DNA from: Microbacterium sp. LWS13-1.2
Lineage (GTDB): Bacteria; Actinomycetota; Actinomycetes; Actinomycetales; Microbacteriaceae
Direction of reading: 5' to 3'
Assembly (NCBI RefSeq): GCF_040144835.1
Contig: NZ_CP151632.1
Span: 3,968,001 to 4,032,000 of the forward strand
DNA: 64,000 nt
This document shows, piece by piece, positions 25,896-36,410 of the stretch; positions within the stretch are counted from its first letter, which is position 1; every line of letters begins with the position of its first letter. Both the position numbers and the translations under genes were made by a program. A model generated the notes under the pieces. The model saw only the letters and a program-made list of their open reading frames with translations, searched no databases and was not told where the DNA came from.

Positions 25896-27038
25896 ATGGC
25901 GCTGCGAGTCGGAGTCGTCGGAGGTGGCCAGCTGGCCCGCATGATGATCGCACCGGCGGTCGAACTCGGAGTCGAGCTGCGCGTGCTCGCCGAAGACGAG
26001 GGGATGTCGGCATCCCTCGCCGCCACGGCCGTCGGCGACTACCGCGACGCCGCCACCGTGCTCGCGTTCGCGCGCGATGTCGATGTCGTGACTTTCGACC
26101 ACGAGCATGTGCCGCAGGACGTCCTGGCCGCGCTCGTCGGCGAAGGCATCGCCGTTCATCCCGGCCCCGATGCGCTCAAGGTCGCGCAGGACAAGCTCGT
26201 CATGCGGGCGCGCCTTCAGGAGCTCGGGATGCCGCAGCCGGACTGGGCGGCGGTCACCGACACCGAGGAGCTGCAGGCCTTCATCGACGACCACGGCGGG
26301 CGCGCGGTCGTGAAGACTCCCCGCGGGGGATACGACGGCAAGGGCGTCCGCGTGGTCTCGGCGGGCACCGAGGCCGAGGACTGGTTCGCGACGCTCGCCG
26401 AGGACGCCCGTGGCGGCGCACTCCTTGTCGAGGAGCTCGTCGACTTCACGCGAGAGCTCGCCCAGCAGGTCGCCCGTCGTCCGTCGGGCGCAATGAAGGC
26501 GTACCCGGTCGTCGAGACGGTCCAGCGCGACGGTGTATGCGCCGAGGTGATCGCACCGGCCCCGCACTCGAACGAGCGACTGCAGCGGGTGGCGACCGAC
26601 ATCGGCGTCGCCATCGCCGAAGGACTGGGCGTGACCGGGATGCTGGCGGTCGAGCTGTTCGAGACCACCGACGAGCGGCTGCTCGTGAACGAGCTGGCCA
26701 TGCGCCCGCACAACAGCGGTCACTGGAGCCAGGACGGTGCGGTGACCAGCCAGTTCGAACAGCACCTGCGCGCCGTGCTCGACCTTCCGCTCGGCGACAC
26801 CGATCCGGTCGCGGGGTGGGCCGTGATGGTCAACATCCTCGGCGGGCCGGCGGACGACCCGCTGGACGCGCGCTTCGCGGCCGCCATGGACGAGCACCCG
26901 CAGGCGAAGGTCCACACCTACGGCAAGGCACCGCGTCCGGGGCGCAAGGTCGGGCACGTCAACGTCGTCGGCGACGACCTCGACGACGTGGCCTACCGGG
27001 CGCGAGCCGCGGCATCCTTCTTCCTCGACGCTCGTTGA
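25896..27038 (+). CDS. purK: 5-(carboxyamino)imidazole ribonucleotide synthase
   Basis: 380 aa ATP-grasp enzyme that converts AIR, ATP and bicarbonate to N5-CAIR in purine synthesis. It has VGVVGGGQLARMM at the N-terminus, FDHEHVP, the ATP-binding VKTPRGGYDGKGV, and NELAMRPHNSGHWSQDGAVT near the active site. The ATG at 25896 has a purine-rich gagaggga upstream. It is followed by purE, the next step, after a gap with REP-like sequence. Confidence 0.95.
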   Translation: MALRVGVVGGGQLARMMIAPAVELGVELRVLAEDEGMSASLAATAVGDYRDAATVLAFARDVDVVTFDHEHVPQDVLAALVGEGIAVHPGPDALKVAQDKLVMRARLQELGMPQPDWAAVTDTEELQAFIDDHGGRAVVKTPRGGYDGKGVRVVSAGTEAEDWFATLAEDARGGALLVEELVDFTRELAQQVARRPSGAMKAYPVVETVQRDGVCAEVIAPAPHSNERLQRVATDIGVAIAEGLGVTGMLAVELFETTDERLLVNELAMRPHNSGHWSQDGAVTSQFEQHLRAVLDLPLGDTDPVAGWAVMVNILGGPADDPLDARFAAAMDEHPQAKVHTYGKAPRPGRKVGHVNVVGDDLDDVAYRARAAASFFLDAR

Positions 27039-27095
27039 GTGAGCGAGGAACGCGGTCGTGAGCGAGCTTGCGAGTCGAAACGCAGACGAAACGCG
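27028..27095. repeat. Degenerate REP-like copies between purK and purE
   Basis: Two decayed versions of the cgttgagcgagc...gacgaaacgc motif start within the purK stop region. A partial inverted remnant (gttcctcgcgcaacgaccgg) follows near 27135-27155. Confidence 0.5.
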
Positions 27096-27194
27096 CTGAG
27101 CCGACGTGGTCCGTGGCGCGGGCACACTCGTCCCGTTCCTCGCGCAACGACCGGACCTGCCGCGCCGTTGCGGGGATCTTCCAGCCTTCGCCCC

Positions 27195-27200
27195 TAGCCT
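27195..27200 (+). promoter_or_regulatory. -10-like TAGCCT for purE
   Basis: TAGCCT ends 7 nt before the purE GTG, so purE and the LCP gene may have a promoter separate from purK. Confidence 0.45.
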
Positions 27201-27206
27201 TGACGA

Positions 27207-27722
27207 GTGACTGCGCCCCTTCATTCCTCCGAGGCGCCGCTCGTCGGCGTCGTCATGGGCTCCGACTCCGACTGGCGGGTCATGAGCGACGCCTCGCAGG
27301 CGCTCACGGACTTCGGCATCCCGCACGAGGTCGAGGTCGTCTCGGCGCACCGCACGGTCGACAAGCTCATCCGCTACGGGCGTGAGGCTCGCGCACGCGG
27401 CCTCCGGGTCATCATCGCCGGCGCCGGCGGAGCCGCGCACCTTCCTGGCATGCTCGCCTCGGTCACCGCGCTCCCGGTCATCGGCGTGCCGGTGCAGCTC
27501 GCGACGCTCGACGGCATGGACTCGCTGCTGAGCATCGTGCAGATGCCCGCCGGCATCCCCGTCGCGACCGTCTCGATCAACGGCGCGAAGAACGCGGGAC
27601 TCCTCGCAGCCCGGATCCTCGGTGCCTCGGACGATGCCGTCGCGGACCGCGTCGAGGCTTACGCCCGCGATCTCGAAGCGCAGGTCGAGCAGAAGAACCG
27701 GCGGCTCAAGGAGTCGCTGTGA
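27207..27722 (+). CDS. purE: 5-(carboxyamino)imidazole ribonucleotide mutase
   Basis: 171 aa class I Pur[12 protein letters not shown] holds the phosphate/substrate loop, SAHRTVDKL the catalytic His, and [13 protein letters not shown] with LPVIGVPVQ the conserved core. It converts N5-CAIR to CAIR after PurK. The GTG start has a TAGCCT box 7 nt upstream. The stop overlaps the start of the LCP-family gene. Confidence 0.95.
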   Translation: MTAPLHSSEAPLVGVVMGSDSDWRVMSDASQALTDFGIPHEVEVVSAHRTVDKLIRYGREARARGLRVIIAGAGGAAHLPGMLASVTALPVIGVPVQLATLDGMDSLLSIVQMPAGIPVATVSINGAKNAGLLAARILGASDDAVADRVEAYARDLEAQVEQKNRRLKESL

Positions 27723-29188
27723 GCGTGATGAGCCCACCGAGCGCCAAGGTACGTCCGGTCCGACCGGGCGTGGTCGAAGAGCGCCCGATGCGCCACCCGG
27801 ATGCCTCGTCCCGCGCCGTCATGACGCGCCGCGGTTGGTGGCTGGTCGGGCTGAACTTCCTCATTCCAGGGTCCGCGCAGGTCCTCGCGGGCAACCGGAG
27901 GCTCGGTCGATTCGGAATCGGCGCGACGCTCGTGATGTGGGTGCTCCTCGTGATCGCGCTGCTGTTCGCGCTGCTCGCCCCCACTGCGGGACTCAGCATC
28001 GTGACGAGTGCGTGGCTGCCCGACTGGCTCGGGCTGCTTCGTCCGCTGCCGCTGCTCATCGCGCAGGGGTTGCTGATCGGCTACGCCGTGCTGTGGATCG
28101 TGCTGACCGTCGACACGCTGCGGCTCGTGCGCCTGGTCAAGACCGGGCGCGGCGCGCGCTTCGCGATCGCCGTCGTGGCCGTCGGACTCATGGTCGTCGC
28201 CAGCGGCACCGCCGCCTATGCATCGACCGCCGTCGGCGCCGCGCGCAGCACCATCAGCACGATCTTCGGCGCGAGCGGCCCGACCGTCCCGCCGTCGGAC
28301 GGCTACTACAACATCCTGCTGCTGGGCGCCGACAGCGGCGAGGGCCGCGACTCGATGAGGTTCGACAGCATCTCGGTCGTGTCGGTCAACGCCGACACCG
28401 GTGCGACCACGATCACCGGCATCCCGCGCGACATGCCCCACTTCCCGTTCGCGGAGGGTCCCATGCAGGACACCTACCCGAACGGGCACGAGGGTCACGC
28501 CGACCCGACCTGCGGGTGGGGGAGCGGCATCAACCAGCTGCGCACCGAGGTCGAGGTCTGCCAGGACGGCACAACGCTCTACCCGGATGCCGAGGCGAAC
28601 GGCTCCGAGCCGGGCATCGAGGCGACGAAGGACGCGGCCGAGGGGATCCTCGGCATCGAGATCCCGTACTACGTCTTCGTCGACATGCACGGGTTCGCCT
28701 CTCTCGTCGATGCGCTCGGCGGGGTCGACATCACGGTCACCGAGCGCCTTCCGAAGGGCGGCGGGCCGTCGTATCCGGGTGAGCCCGCTGAGGACTGGGC
28801 CATCGGCTGGATCGAGCCCGGTGCGCAGCACATGGACGGCGACACCGCGCAGTGGTATGCCCGCTCGCGGTACACGACCGATGACTTCTCGCGCATGAAG
28901 CGTCAGCGTGAGCTGCAGGCGGCGATCCTCGCGCAGTTCACACCGCAGGTCGTCCTGACGCGCTTCCAGGAGGTCGCCACCGCGGGCTCGGACCTCATTC
29001 AGACGGATCTGCCGCAGTCGCTCATCCCGACGCTCGTCGACCTCGCGCTGAAGGCCAAGGAGCAGCCGGTGCAGACGATCGAGCTCACCCCCGCCGAGGG
29101 GATCGACGAGTTCAACCCGGACTACGCCTATATCGCCGACCTCGTGCAGACGACGCTCCACCCGCCGACCCCGACGCCCGAGGGCTGA
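27719..29188 (+). CDS. LytR-CpsA-Psr (LCP) family glycan ligase
   Basis: 489 aa. The start GTG at 27719 overlaps the purE stop and has aaggag 5 nt upstream. An N-terminal region of about 170 residues with three to four membrane spans leads to an extracytoplasmic LCP domain: [29 protein letters not shown] [10 protein letters not shown], and [20 protein letters not shown] with the phosphate-binding Arg residues. LCP proteins attach undecaprenyl-linked glycans to peptidoglycan, so it may attach the polymer made by the cluster that follows. Confidence 0.9.
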   Translation: MSVMSPPSAKVRPVRPGVVEERPMRHPDASSRAVMTRRGWWLVGLNFLIPGSAQVLAGNRRLGRFGIGATLVMWVLLVIALLFALLAPTAGLSIVTSAWLPDWLGLLRPLPLLIAQGLLIGYAVLWIVLTVDTLRLVRLVKTGRGARFAIAVVAVGLMVVASGTAAYASTAVGAARSTISTIFGASGPTVPPSDGYYNILLLGADSGEGRDSMRFDSISVVSVNADTGATTITGIPRDMPHFPFAEGPMQDTYPNGHEGHADPTCGWGSGINQLRTEVEVCQDGTTLYPDAEANGSEPGIEATKDAAEGILGIEIPYYVFVDMHGFASLVDALGGVDITVTERLPKGGGPSYPGEPAEDWAIGWIEPGAQHMDGDTAQWYARSRYTTDDFSRMKRQRELQAAILAQFTPQVVLTRFQEVATAGSDLIQTDLPQSLIPTLVDLALKAKEQPVQTIELTPAEGIDEFNPDYAYIADLVQTTLHPPTPTPEG

Positions 29189-29191
29189 GCC

Positions 29192-30319
29192 GTGGTCGCC
29201 ACCCTGCGTGTCGTGCTCGACCAACTCGTCGCACCCACCGAGCCCGAGATCGCCGAGGCGTCGCGCGAACTCGCCCGGGCGCTCGTGCTCGGTGCGCCCT
29301 CCGGGTGCGAGGTCGAGGCGATCGCCCCCGCTGGTGGGCCGGACGGGGCTCTGGACGCGGTGCCGGGTCTGGTCGGCGTGCGTCGCACGGCGCTGCCCCG
29401 GCGCGAGCTCGCGGCCGCACTGCAGCTGGGCGTCGGCACGGGGATCGGCGGGGGCATGATCCACTCGCCGTCGCTCTTCGCGCCGCTCGTGCGCCATGAT
29501 CGGGTGCACGACCACGACCAGACCGCGGTGACCGTGTGGGACCTCCGCCCTTGGGAGTCGCCCACCGAGCTGCCCCGCGCCGTCGTGGCCTGGCACAAGG
29601 CGATGCTGAAGCGCGCGGTCAAGCACGCCGACGCTGTGGTGGTGCCGACTCACTCGCTGGCGGCGCGGCTGCTCGAGATCGCGCCACTGGGCGACCGCGT
29701 GCGGGTCATCGCCGGCGCGTCGCCGCTGACGTTCTCGGTGCCGGTGGATGAAGTGGGCCGTCGCCGCGAGCTGGGGCTGCCCGAGGGGTTCATCCTTTTG
29801 GCGGGCGGGCCGCTCGGCTCAGAGGGGCTGGATGCCGGACTCGCCGCGGTCGCGGCATCCGGTGTCGACCTCCCCATCGTGGTGATCGACGTCGAAGAGG
29901 GCCACGAGCCCGCGGTGGCCGATCTCGCGTCAGCTGCCGGAATCCCGGAACGCGTGCTGCACGTGCGCGGCGTGCTGTCAGCGATCGATCGTGCCGCGGT
30001 GTTCGGCGCGGCCGTCGCCTTCGTCGCTCCATCGCGTCGCGCGGCGTTCCCGTGGCGTGTCGTCGACGCCCTGACGCTCGGCGTGCCGGTGGTAGCGGCG
30101 GCGTCGACGGTGCACGACGAGGTCGTGTTCGACGGGGGAGTGCTGGTGCCTTCGTCGAGTGTGGCGGAGCTCTCGGAAGGGCTCGGTGCGGCTCTGGCTT
30201 CGGGACTCGGCTCCACCGCGGCGGCGGAGCGGCTCGGTGTGCTCGCGGGGGATCGCGGGCGGGCGTTCTCGTGGCGCGAGGCCGCCGACAAGGTGTGGAT
30301 GCTGCACGCCGAGCTGTGA
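29192..30319 (+). CDS. Glycosyltransferase, GT-B (family 4-like)
   Basis: 375 aa, GTG start 4 nt after the LCP gene. It shows a two-lobe GT-B pattern. The first lobe ends at HADAVVVPTHSLAARLLEI, and the second lobe begins near GFILLAGGPLGSEGLDAG and includes VAFVAPSRRAAFPWRVVDAL and LGVPVVAAASTVHDEV, the region that normally holds the EX7E donor motif but is degenerate here. Donor and acceptor are unknown. No membrane segment is seen. Confidence 0.75.
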   Translation: MVATLRVVLDQLVAPTEPEIAEASRELARALVLGAPSGCEVEAIAPAGGPDGALDAVPGLVGVRRTALPRRELAAALQLGVGTGIGGGMIHSPSLFAPLVRHDRVHDHDQTAVTVWDLRPWESPTELPRAVVAWHKAMLKRAVKHADAVVVPTHSLAARLLEIAPLGDRVRVIAGASPLTFSVPVDEVGRRRELGLPEGFILLAGGPLGSEGLDAGLAAVAASGVDLPIVVIDVEEGHEPAVADLASAAGIPERVLHVRGVLSAIDRAAVFGAAVAFVAPSRRAAFPWRVVDALTLGVPVVAAASTVHDEVVFDGGVLVPSSSVAELSEGLGAALASGLGSTAAAERLGVLAGDRGRAFSWREAADKVWMLHAEL

Positions 30320-30372
30320 CGGCGGCTCGATAACCGCGCAGATCGGGCTATTCCTTCGGCGAGGCGCCGCGT

Positions 30373-30378
30373 TAGCAT
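30373..30378 (+). promoter_or_regulatory. -10-like TAGCAT for the repeat-protein gene
   Basis: TAGCAT ends 8 nt before the ATG at 30386. It overlaps the other candidate ATG (30377), which helps choose 30386. Confidence 0.45.
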
Positions 30379-30385
30379 GTGTCCC

Positions 30386-32932
30386 ATGCGTCACACTGTT
30401 CACGTGGCTGCAGGTTACAGGGGGGAACGTCGCGCGCCTGCGCGACGCCGAGTCGGTGTCGCCGCGACGGTGTTGAGCCTGATCGCGGCCCTGCTCTTTG
30501 CGCCGGGGGTGGCGTCGGCAAGTCAGGTGGCGATAGAGAGTCCGCCCGCGGTTGCTGCAGGCGGGGTCCCCAGCGGGGTTGTGAAGACGGCGGACCTCTC
30601 ACAGTTCCAGGCCGGGTACATCATCAGCGATGCGAAGTTCTTCGATCGTTCGACGATGGGCGAGGCGCAGATCCAGCAGTTCCTCCAGTCGAAGGTTCCG
30701 AGCTGTCAATCCGGTCATGTGTGCCTGAAGGACTGGTACGACACGTCGCGCGCGACTAGCGCCGACGCCATGTGCGGTGCCTACCCGGGCGGAATGCGTG
30801 AGCGCGCCTCGACGATCATCTACAAGGTTGCGCAGGCATGCGGCATCAACCCGCAGGCGATCCTCGTGATGCTGCAGAAGGAACAGGGGCTGGTCACGCA
30901 CACTTGGCCGTCCGATTGGCGCTACACGATCGCGATGGGGCAGGGCTGCCCTGACACCGCAGCGTGCGACACCAGGTACTACGGCTTCTTCAACCAGGTG
31001 TACGGCGCAGCGTGGCAGCTGAAGCGGTACGCCAACCCGCCAGGGACTAGTCAGTACTTCACGTGGTACGCGCCGGGCAAGACATGGAACGTGCGCTGGA
31101 ACCCCGATGCCGCGTGTGGTTCGTCCCCCGTCTACATTCAGAACCAGGCCACGGCGAACCTCTACTACTACACGCCCTATCAGCCCAACGCCGCAGCGCT
31201 GCGTGCGGGCTACGGCGAGGGCGACGCGTGCTCGAGCTACGGCAACCGGAACTTCTTCCAGTACTTCACGGACTGGTTCGGCTCGACGACGGGCGGCGGT
31301 AATCCGTTCGGCAATGTCGAGTCCATGATGGGCGACTCCGGCTCCATCCGCGTGACGGGTTGGGCCGCGGACCCCGATACCACCAGCCCTATCGAGGTGC
31401 ACATCTACGTCGGGTCGGTCGGTACCGCGTTCGTGGCCGCCGACGAACGTCCAGACGTAGGGGCCGCCTATCCGGCCGTGGGCTCCAAGCATGGTTTCAA
31501 CGTCCGGGTCAAGGTACCCGCTGCCGGCACGCACACGGTGTGTGCCTACGCCATCAACGCGGGCGCGGGAACGAATAAGCTGCTGTCGTGCGGCACCGTC
31601 TCCGTGACCGGCCCCATCGACGGAGGCAGCGCCCCGATCGGTTACCTGGAATCGCTGACCGTGTCGGGCACAACGGCTACTGCCTCCGGCTGGGCCATCG
31701 ACCCCGATACCGCTTCGCCAATCAAGGTACGACTCACGGTCGGTGGCTCCACCACCGAGGTGACCGCTGATCGCACCCGACCCGACGTGGGAGCTTCATA
31801 TCCTTCCGCCGGCTCCAACCACGGGTTCTCAGCACAAGTCTCGTTGCCGACCGGCACCTCGACGATGTGTGCGGTCGCCGTGAACACGGCCGTCATCGGC
31901 GGCAACACCGACATCGGCTGTCGTACTGTGACGGTGGCTGCGCCGACCCCTGCGGTCAACAAGGCGCCGTTCGGCAACTTCGAGTCGGTGGGTGTGTCAT
32001 CGGGGAACCTGACGATCGCTGGTTGGGCGATCGACCCGAATGTCACTGGACCGATCCAGGTGCACGTCTACGTGGACGGGGTGGGCAAGGGTTACACAGC
32101 GGACGTGTCGCGTCCGGATGTCGGAGCGGCGTATCCCGGATACGGCGACCGGCACGGGTTCGTCGTCCAGACGTCGGCCTCTCCCGGCTCGCATTACGTG
32201 TGCGTGTACGCGATCGATGACGCGGGCGGCTCCAATCCGACGCTGGGTTGCCGTACGGTGACGGTGGCCGCACCGACCCCCGCGGTCAACAAGGCTCCGT
32301 TCGGCAACTTCGAGTCGGTGGGTGTGTCGTCGGCGAACCTGACGATCGCTGGTTGGGCGATCGACCCGAATGTCACGGGACCGATCCAGGTGCACGTCTA
32401 CGTGGACGGGGTGGGCAAGGGTTACACAGCGGACGTGTCGCGTCCGGATGTCGGAGCGGCGTATCCCGGATACGGCGACCGGCACGGGTTCGTCGTCCAG
32501 ACGTCGGCCTCTCCCGGCTCGCACTACGTGTGCGTGTACGCGATCGATGACGCGGGCGGCTCCAATCCGACGCTGGGTTGCCGTACGGTTACGGTGACCG
32601 CACCGACCCCCGCGGTCAACAAGGCGCCGTTCGGCAACTTCGAATGGGTCTCGACTTCGGCGGGCGCGCTCACCGCGTCAGGATGGGCGATCGATCCCGA
32701 TACGACGAACCCCGTCGCCGTCCACGTATATGTCGACGGCGTCGGCCGGGAGTTCATCGCCAATCTCGCACGTCCCGATGTCGCGAGCGTGTATCCGGCC
32801 TCGGGCAGCGCGCATGGATTCGTGGCCTCGATCCCGGCTTCCGCCGGCTCCCACAGGGTGTGCGTCTACGCCATCGACACCGCGGGCGGGTCCAACCCGG
32901 CTCTCGGCTGTCGCGACGTGACCGTGCCCTAG
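30386..32932 (+). CDS. Secreted transglycosylase-like protein with five ~110-aa repeats
   Basis: 848 aa. Basic N-terminus plus hydrophobic stretch and ASA cleavage site (about residue 46) form a Sec signal peptide. Residues about 60-300 look like a lysozyme/SLT-type fold: INPQAILVMLQKEQGLVT places a Glu where lytic transglycosylases have the catalytic one, then YTIAMGQGCP and YYGFFNQVYGAAWQLKRY. Five repeats follow (from about residues 306, 414, 520, 630, 740), each with FGN-E, SGWAIDP, HVYVDG, RPDV, AYP, HGF and VCVYAI. The repeats probably form beta-rich surface modules. Enzyme activity is inferred only. It is convergent with the rmlCD gene. Confidence 0.8.
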   Translation: MRHTVHVAAGYRGERRAPARRRVGVAATVLSLIAALLFAPGVASASQVAIESPPAVAAGGVPSGVVKTADLSQFQAGYIISDAKFFDRSTMGEAQIQQFLQSKVPSCQSGHVCLKDWYDTSRATSADAMCGAYPGGMRERASTIIYKVAQACGINPQAILVMLQKEQGLVTHTWPSDWRYTIAMGQGCPDTAACDTRYYGFFNQVYGAAWQLKRYANPPGTSQYFTWYAPGKTWNVRWNPDAACGSSPVYIQNQATANLYYYTPYQPNAAALRAGYGEGDACSSYGNRNFFQYFTDWFGSTTGGGNPFGNVESMMGDSGSIRVTGWAADPDTTSPIEVHIYVGSVGTAFVAADERPDVGAAYPAVGSKHGFNVRVKVPAAGTHTVCAYAINAGAGTNKLLSCGTVSVTGPIDGGSAPIGYLESLTVSGTTATASGWAIDPDTASPIKVRLTVGGSTTEVTADRTRPDVGASYPSAGSNHGFSAQVSLPTGTSTMCAVAVNTAVIGGNTDIGCRTVTVAAPTPAVNKAPFGNFESVGVSSGNLTIAGWAIDPNVTGPIQVHVYVDGVGKGYTADVSRPDVGAAYPGYGDRHGFVVQTSASPGSHYVCVYAIDDAGGSNPTLGCRTVTVAAPTPAVNKAPFGNFESVGVSSANLTIAGWAIDPNVTGPIQVHVYVDGVGKGYTADVSRPDVGAAYPGYGDRHGFVVQTSASPGSHYVCVYAIDDAGGSNPTLGCRTVTVTAPTPAVNKAPFGNFEWVSTSAGALTASGWAIDPDTTNPVAVHVYVDGVGREFIANLARPDVASVYPASGSAHGFVASIPASAGSHRVCVYAIDTAGGSNPALGCRDVTVP
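31943..32602 (+). repeat. 330-bp tandem duplication inside the repeat-protein gene
   Basis: 31943-32272 and 32273-32602 differ at about eight positions by eye, giving exact 110-codon repeats 3 and 4. Repeats 1, 2 and 5 are far more diverged. This points to a recent duplication or gene conversion. Confidence 0.9.
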
Positions 32933-33041
32933 GTTCGATCCGCCGGCGCAGGTTCCTGATTCCCGGGGGATTCGCTGATCCGGCGCCGGGTGCCTGCCAG
33001 GACGCCCCCGCGCAGCGGTCGGCCTCCCGGCAGACGGGCGG

Positions 33042-34450
33042 TCAGCGGATCAGTTCGCGTCTCAGCGTGTCCAGTGCGTCTGCGGGCTCGAACCCCGTCG
33101 CGCGGATCTTCTGGAGGTCGAGCACGCTGTTACGTGGGCGCGGGGCGACCGGCGCCGTGGCGGCGGCGAAGTAGTCATCGGTGCTCACGCCGGTCACCCG
33201 CGATGCATCGTGCCCGGTGAGCGTGAAGACTTCTCTGGCGATCTCAGCCCACGTCAGCGGCTGTCCGCCACCCGTGAGGTTGTAGGTGCCGAAAGCTGCT
33301 TCCGAGTCGATCAGGTGCGCGATCCCGCGCGCGATCTCAGAGGTGAACGTCAGCCGTCCGCGTTGATCGTCGACGACACTCGGGTCGACACCCCGTTCCG
33401 CGAGTGACGCCATCGTGCCGACGAAGTTCTTGCCCTCGCCGATCACCCAGCTCGTACGGACGATGTAATGGCGCGGCGCGGTCGCAGCCGCCGCGTCACC
33501 GGCGGCCTTGGTCTGCCCGTAGACACCGAGCGGAGCCACCGGCTCGGCTTCGTTGTACGGTGCATCCTTCGTCCCATCGAAGACGTAGTCACTCGAAAGG
33601 TGGACGAGCGTGATCCCGTTCGCAGCCGCGATCCGTGCGAGCGCGCCGACGGCGGTGGCGTTGGCCGCCCACGCGTCGCGACGCCCGGCCGGAGTCTCGG
33701 CGACATCGACCGCCGTGTACGCCGCGGCGTTGATGATGACGCCGTAGTCGCGCCAACGCCGAGCCGACTCGAGATCTGGCGCCGTGAGATCCAGGTCGGC
33801 TCGCGTCGCGTATTCCACGTGATCCGCGCCTGCGTACTCCGCGCGCAGGGCGCGTCCGAGTTGTCCGGCGGCGCCCACCACGAGGATCTTCCGCGGCGGG
33901 ATGGGCGTGACGACGGCGAGGCGCGGGTGTGCGCGGTCCTTCGCCGAGATCTCGACCTCCGACAGGGGGATGGGCCAGTCGATCGCGGCCGTCTCATCGG
34001 CGAGGTTGAGGAAGGCGTACTCGGCGTCGGGCGACCAGTGGTCGTTCACCAGGTATGTGTACGCTGTGTCGGCCTCGAGCGTCTGGTACGAGTTGCCGAC
34101 ACCACGAGGGACGAAGATCGCTCGTGACGGATCGAGCTCGGCGGTGAAGACAGCCCCGAAGGTGGCGCCCTCACGCAGGTCTACCCAGGCGCCGAAGATG
34201 CGGCCTGTGGCGACCGACACCCACTTGTCCCAGGGTTCTGCATGGATTCCGCGCGTGGTCCCCGCGGCGTCGTTGAAAGAGATGTTGTTCTGCACCGGTC
34301 CGAAGTCGGGGAGCCCAAGAGCGGTCATCTTCTCACGCTGCCAGTTCTCCTTGAACCACCCGCGCGAGTCCCCGTGCACCGGAAGATCGAACACGACCAG
34401 GCCCGGGATGTTCGTCTCCGTGCGCACGAGGCCCTTACCGAATTCGGTCA

Positions 34451-34451
<1 letters not shown>
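33042..34451 (-). CDS. rmlCD: Fused dTDP-4-dehydrorhamnose 3,5-epimerase / dTDP-4-dehydrorhamnose reductase
   Basis: 469 aa with two enzymes in one chain. Residues about 1-190 are RmlC-like (DSRGWFKENWQREKM, TTRGIHAEPWDKWV with the catalytic-type His, YAFLNLADETAAIDWP); the usual second His region reads GVGNSYQTL. From about residue 200 it is RmlD: VVGAAGQLGRAL for NADPH binding, SSDYVFDG, and YGQTKAAGD with the YxxxK pair. It does the last two steps of dTDP-L-rhamnose synthesis. Its ATG overlaps the rmlB stop (ATGA). Confidence 0.92.
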
Positions 34452-35512
<1,061 letters not shown>

Positions 35513-35520
35513 CTAGAGGC

Positions 35521-36393
35521 ATGCGTGGCATCATCCTGGCAGGCGGCACGGGCTCGCGGTTGCACCCGATCACCCTCGGAATCTCGAAGCAGCTCGTGCC
35601 CGTGTACGACAAGCCGATGATCTACTACCCGCTGTCGACGCTGATCCTGGCGGGCATCCGCGACATCCTCATCATCACCACACCGCAGGACTCGGATCAA
35701 TTCCAGCGGCTGCTCGGTGACGGCGCCCGCTTCGGCGTCTCGATCACCTACAAGACGCAGCCCTCACCCGACGGGCTCGCGCAGGCGTTCATCCTGGGCG
35801 AGGAGCACATCGGGGGCGATTCGGCCGCCCTGGTGCTCGGCGACAACATCTTCTACGGGCAGGGAATGGGCACGCGCCTTCGGCAGTACACTGACCTGTC
35901 GGGCGGCGTGGTGTTCGGCTACTGGGTCGACGATCCCACCGCCTATGGAGTGGTCGAGTTCGACGCCGCTGGGAGCGTGGTCTCGCTCGAGGAGAAGCCG
36001 ATCGATCCGAAGAGCAACTACGCCGTCCCCGGCCTCTACTTCTACGACAACGACGTCGTCGAGATTGCGAAGAATCTGACCCCTTCGCCGCGTGGGGAGC
36101 TCGAGATCACCGATGTCAACAAGGCCTACCTGGAGCGAGGTGACCTGAAGGTCGAACTCCTTCCGCGGGGGACGGCGTGGCTCGACACCGGCACGTTCGA
36201 CTCTCTCAGCGAGGCCACCGACTTCATCCGCACGGTGGAGAAGCGCCAGGGGCTTTCGATCGGATGCCCGGAAGAGGTCGCGTGGCGCATGGGCTTCCTG
36301 ACCGACGAAGACCTTCGCGAGCGTGCTGAGCCGTTGGTGAAGAGCGGGTACGGCGCCTACCTCCTCAAAGCGCTGCAGCAGGGCCTGAACTGA
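35521..36393 (+). CDS. rmlA: Glucose-1-phosphate thymidylyltransferase
   Basis: 290 aa. It activates glucose 1-phosphate with dTTP in the first step of dTDP-rhamnose synthesis. It has [18 protein letters not shown] (nucleotide loop with Arg), [20 protein letters not shown] (metal Asp), VEKP-like LEEKP and [13 protein letters not shown]. The ATG at 35521 gives the canonical N-terminus; an ATG at 35503 is disfavoured. GAGACT ends 7 nt before the start. The two RgpF-like genes follow on the same strand. Confidence 0.96.
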   Translation: MRGIILAGGTGSRLHPITLGISKQLVPVYDKPMIYYPLSTLILAGIRDILIITTPQDSDQFQRLLGDGARFGVSITYKTQPSPDGLAQAFILGEEHIGGDSAALVLGDNIFYGQGMGTRLRQYTDLSGGVVFGYWVDDPTAYGVVEFDAAGSVVSLEEKPIDPKSNYAVPGLYFYDNDVVEIAKNLTPSPRGELEITDVNKAYLERGDLKVELLPRGTAWLDTGTFDSLSEATDFIRTVEKRQGLSIGCPEEVAWRMGFLTDEDLRERAEPLVKSGYGAYLLKALQQGLN

Positions 36394-36410
36394 GCGGCTC
36401 CGGGCGACTC

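Noticed and set aside
30377..30386. Upstream ATG for the repeat-protein gene
   Set aside because: It overlaps the TAGCAT box whose end is 8 nt before ATG 30386; the later start also gives a complete signal peptide.
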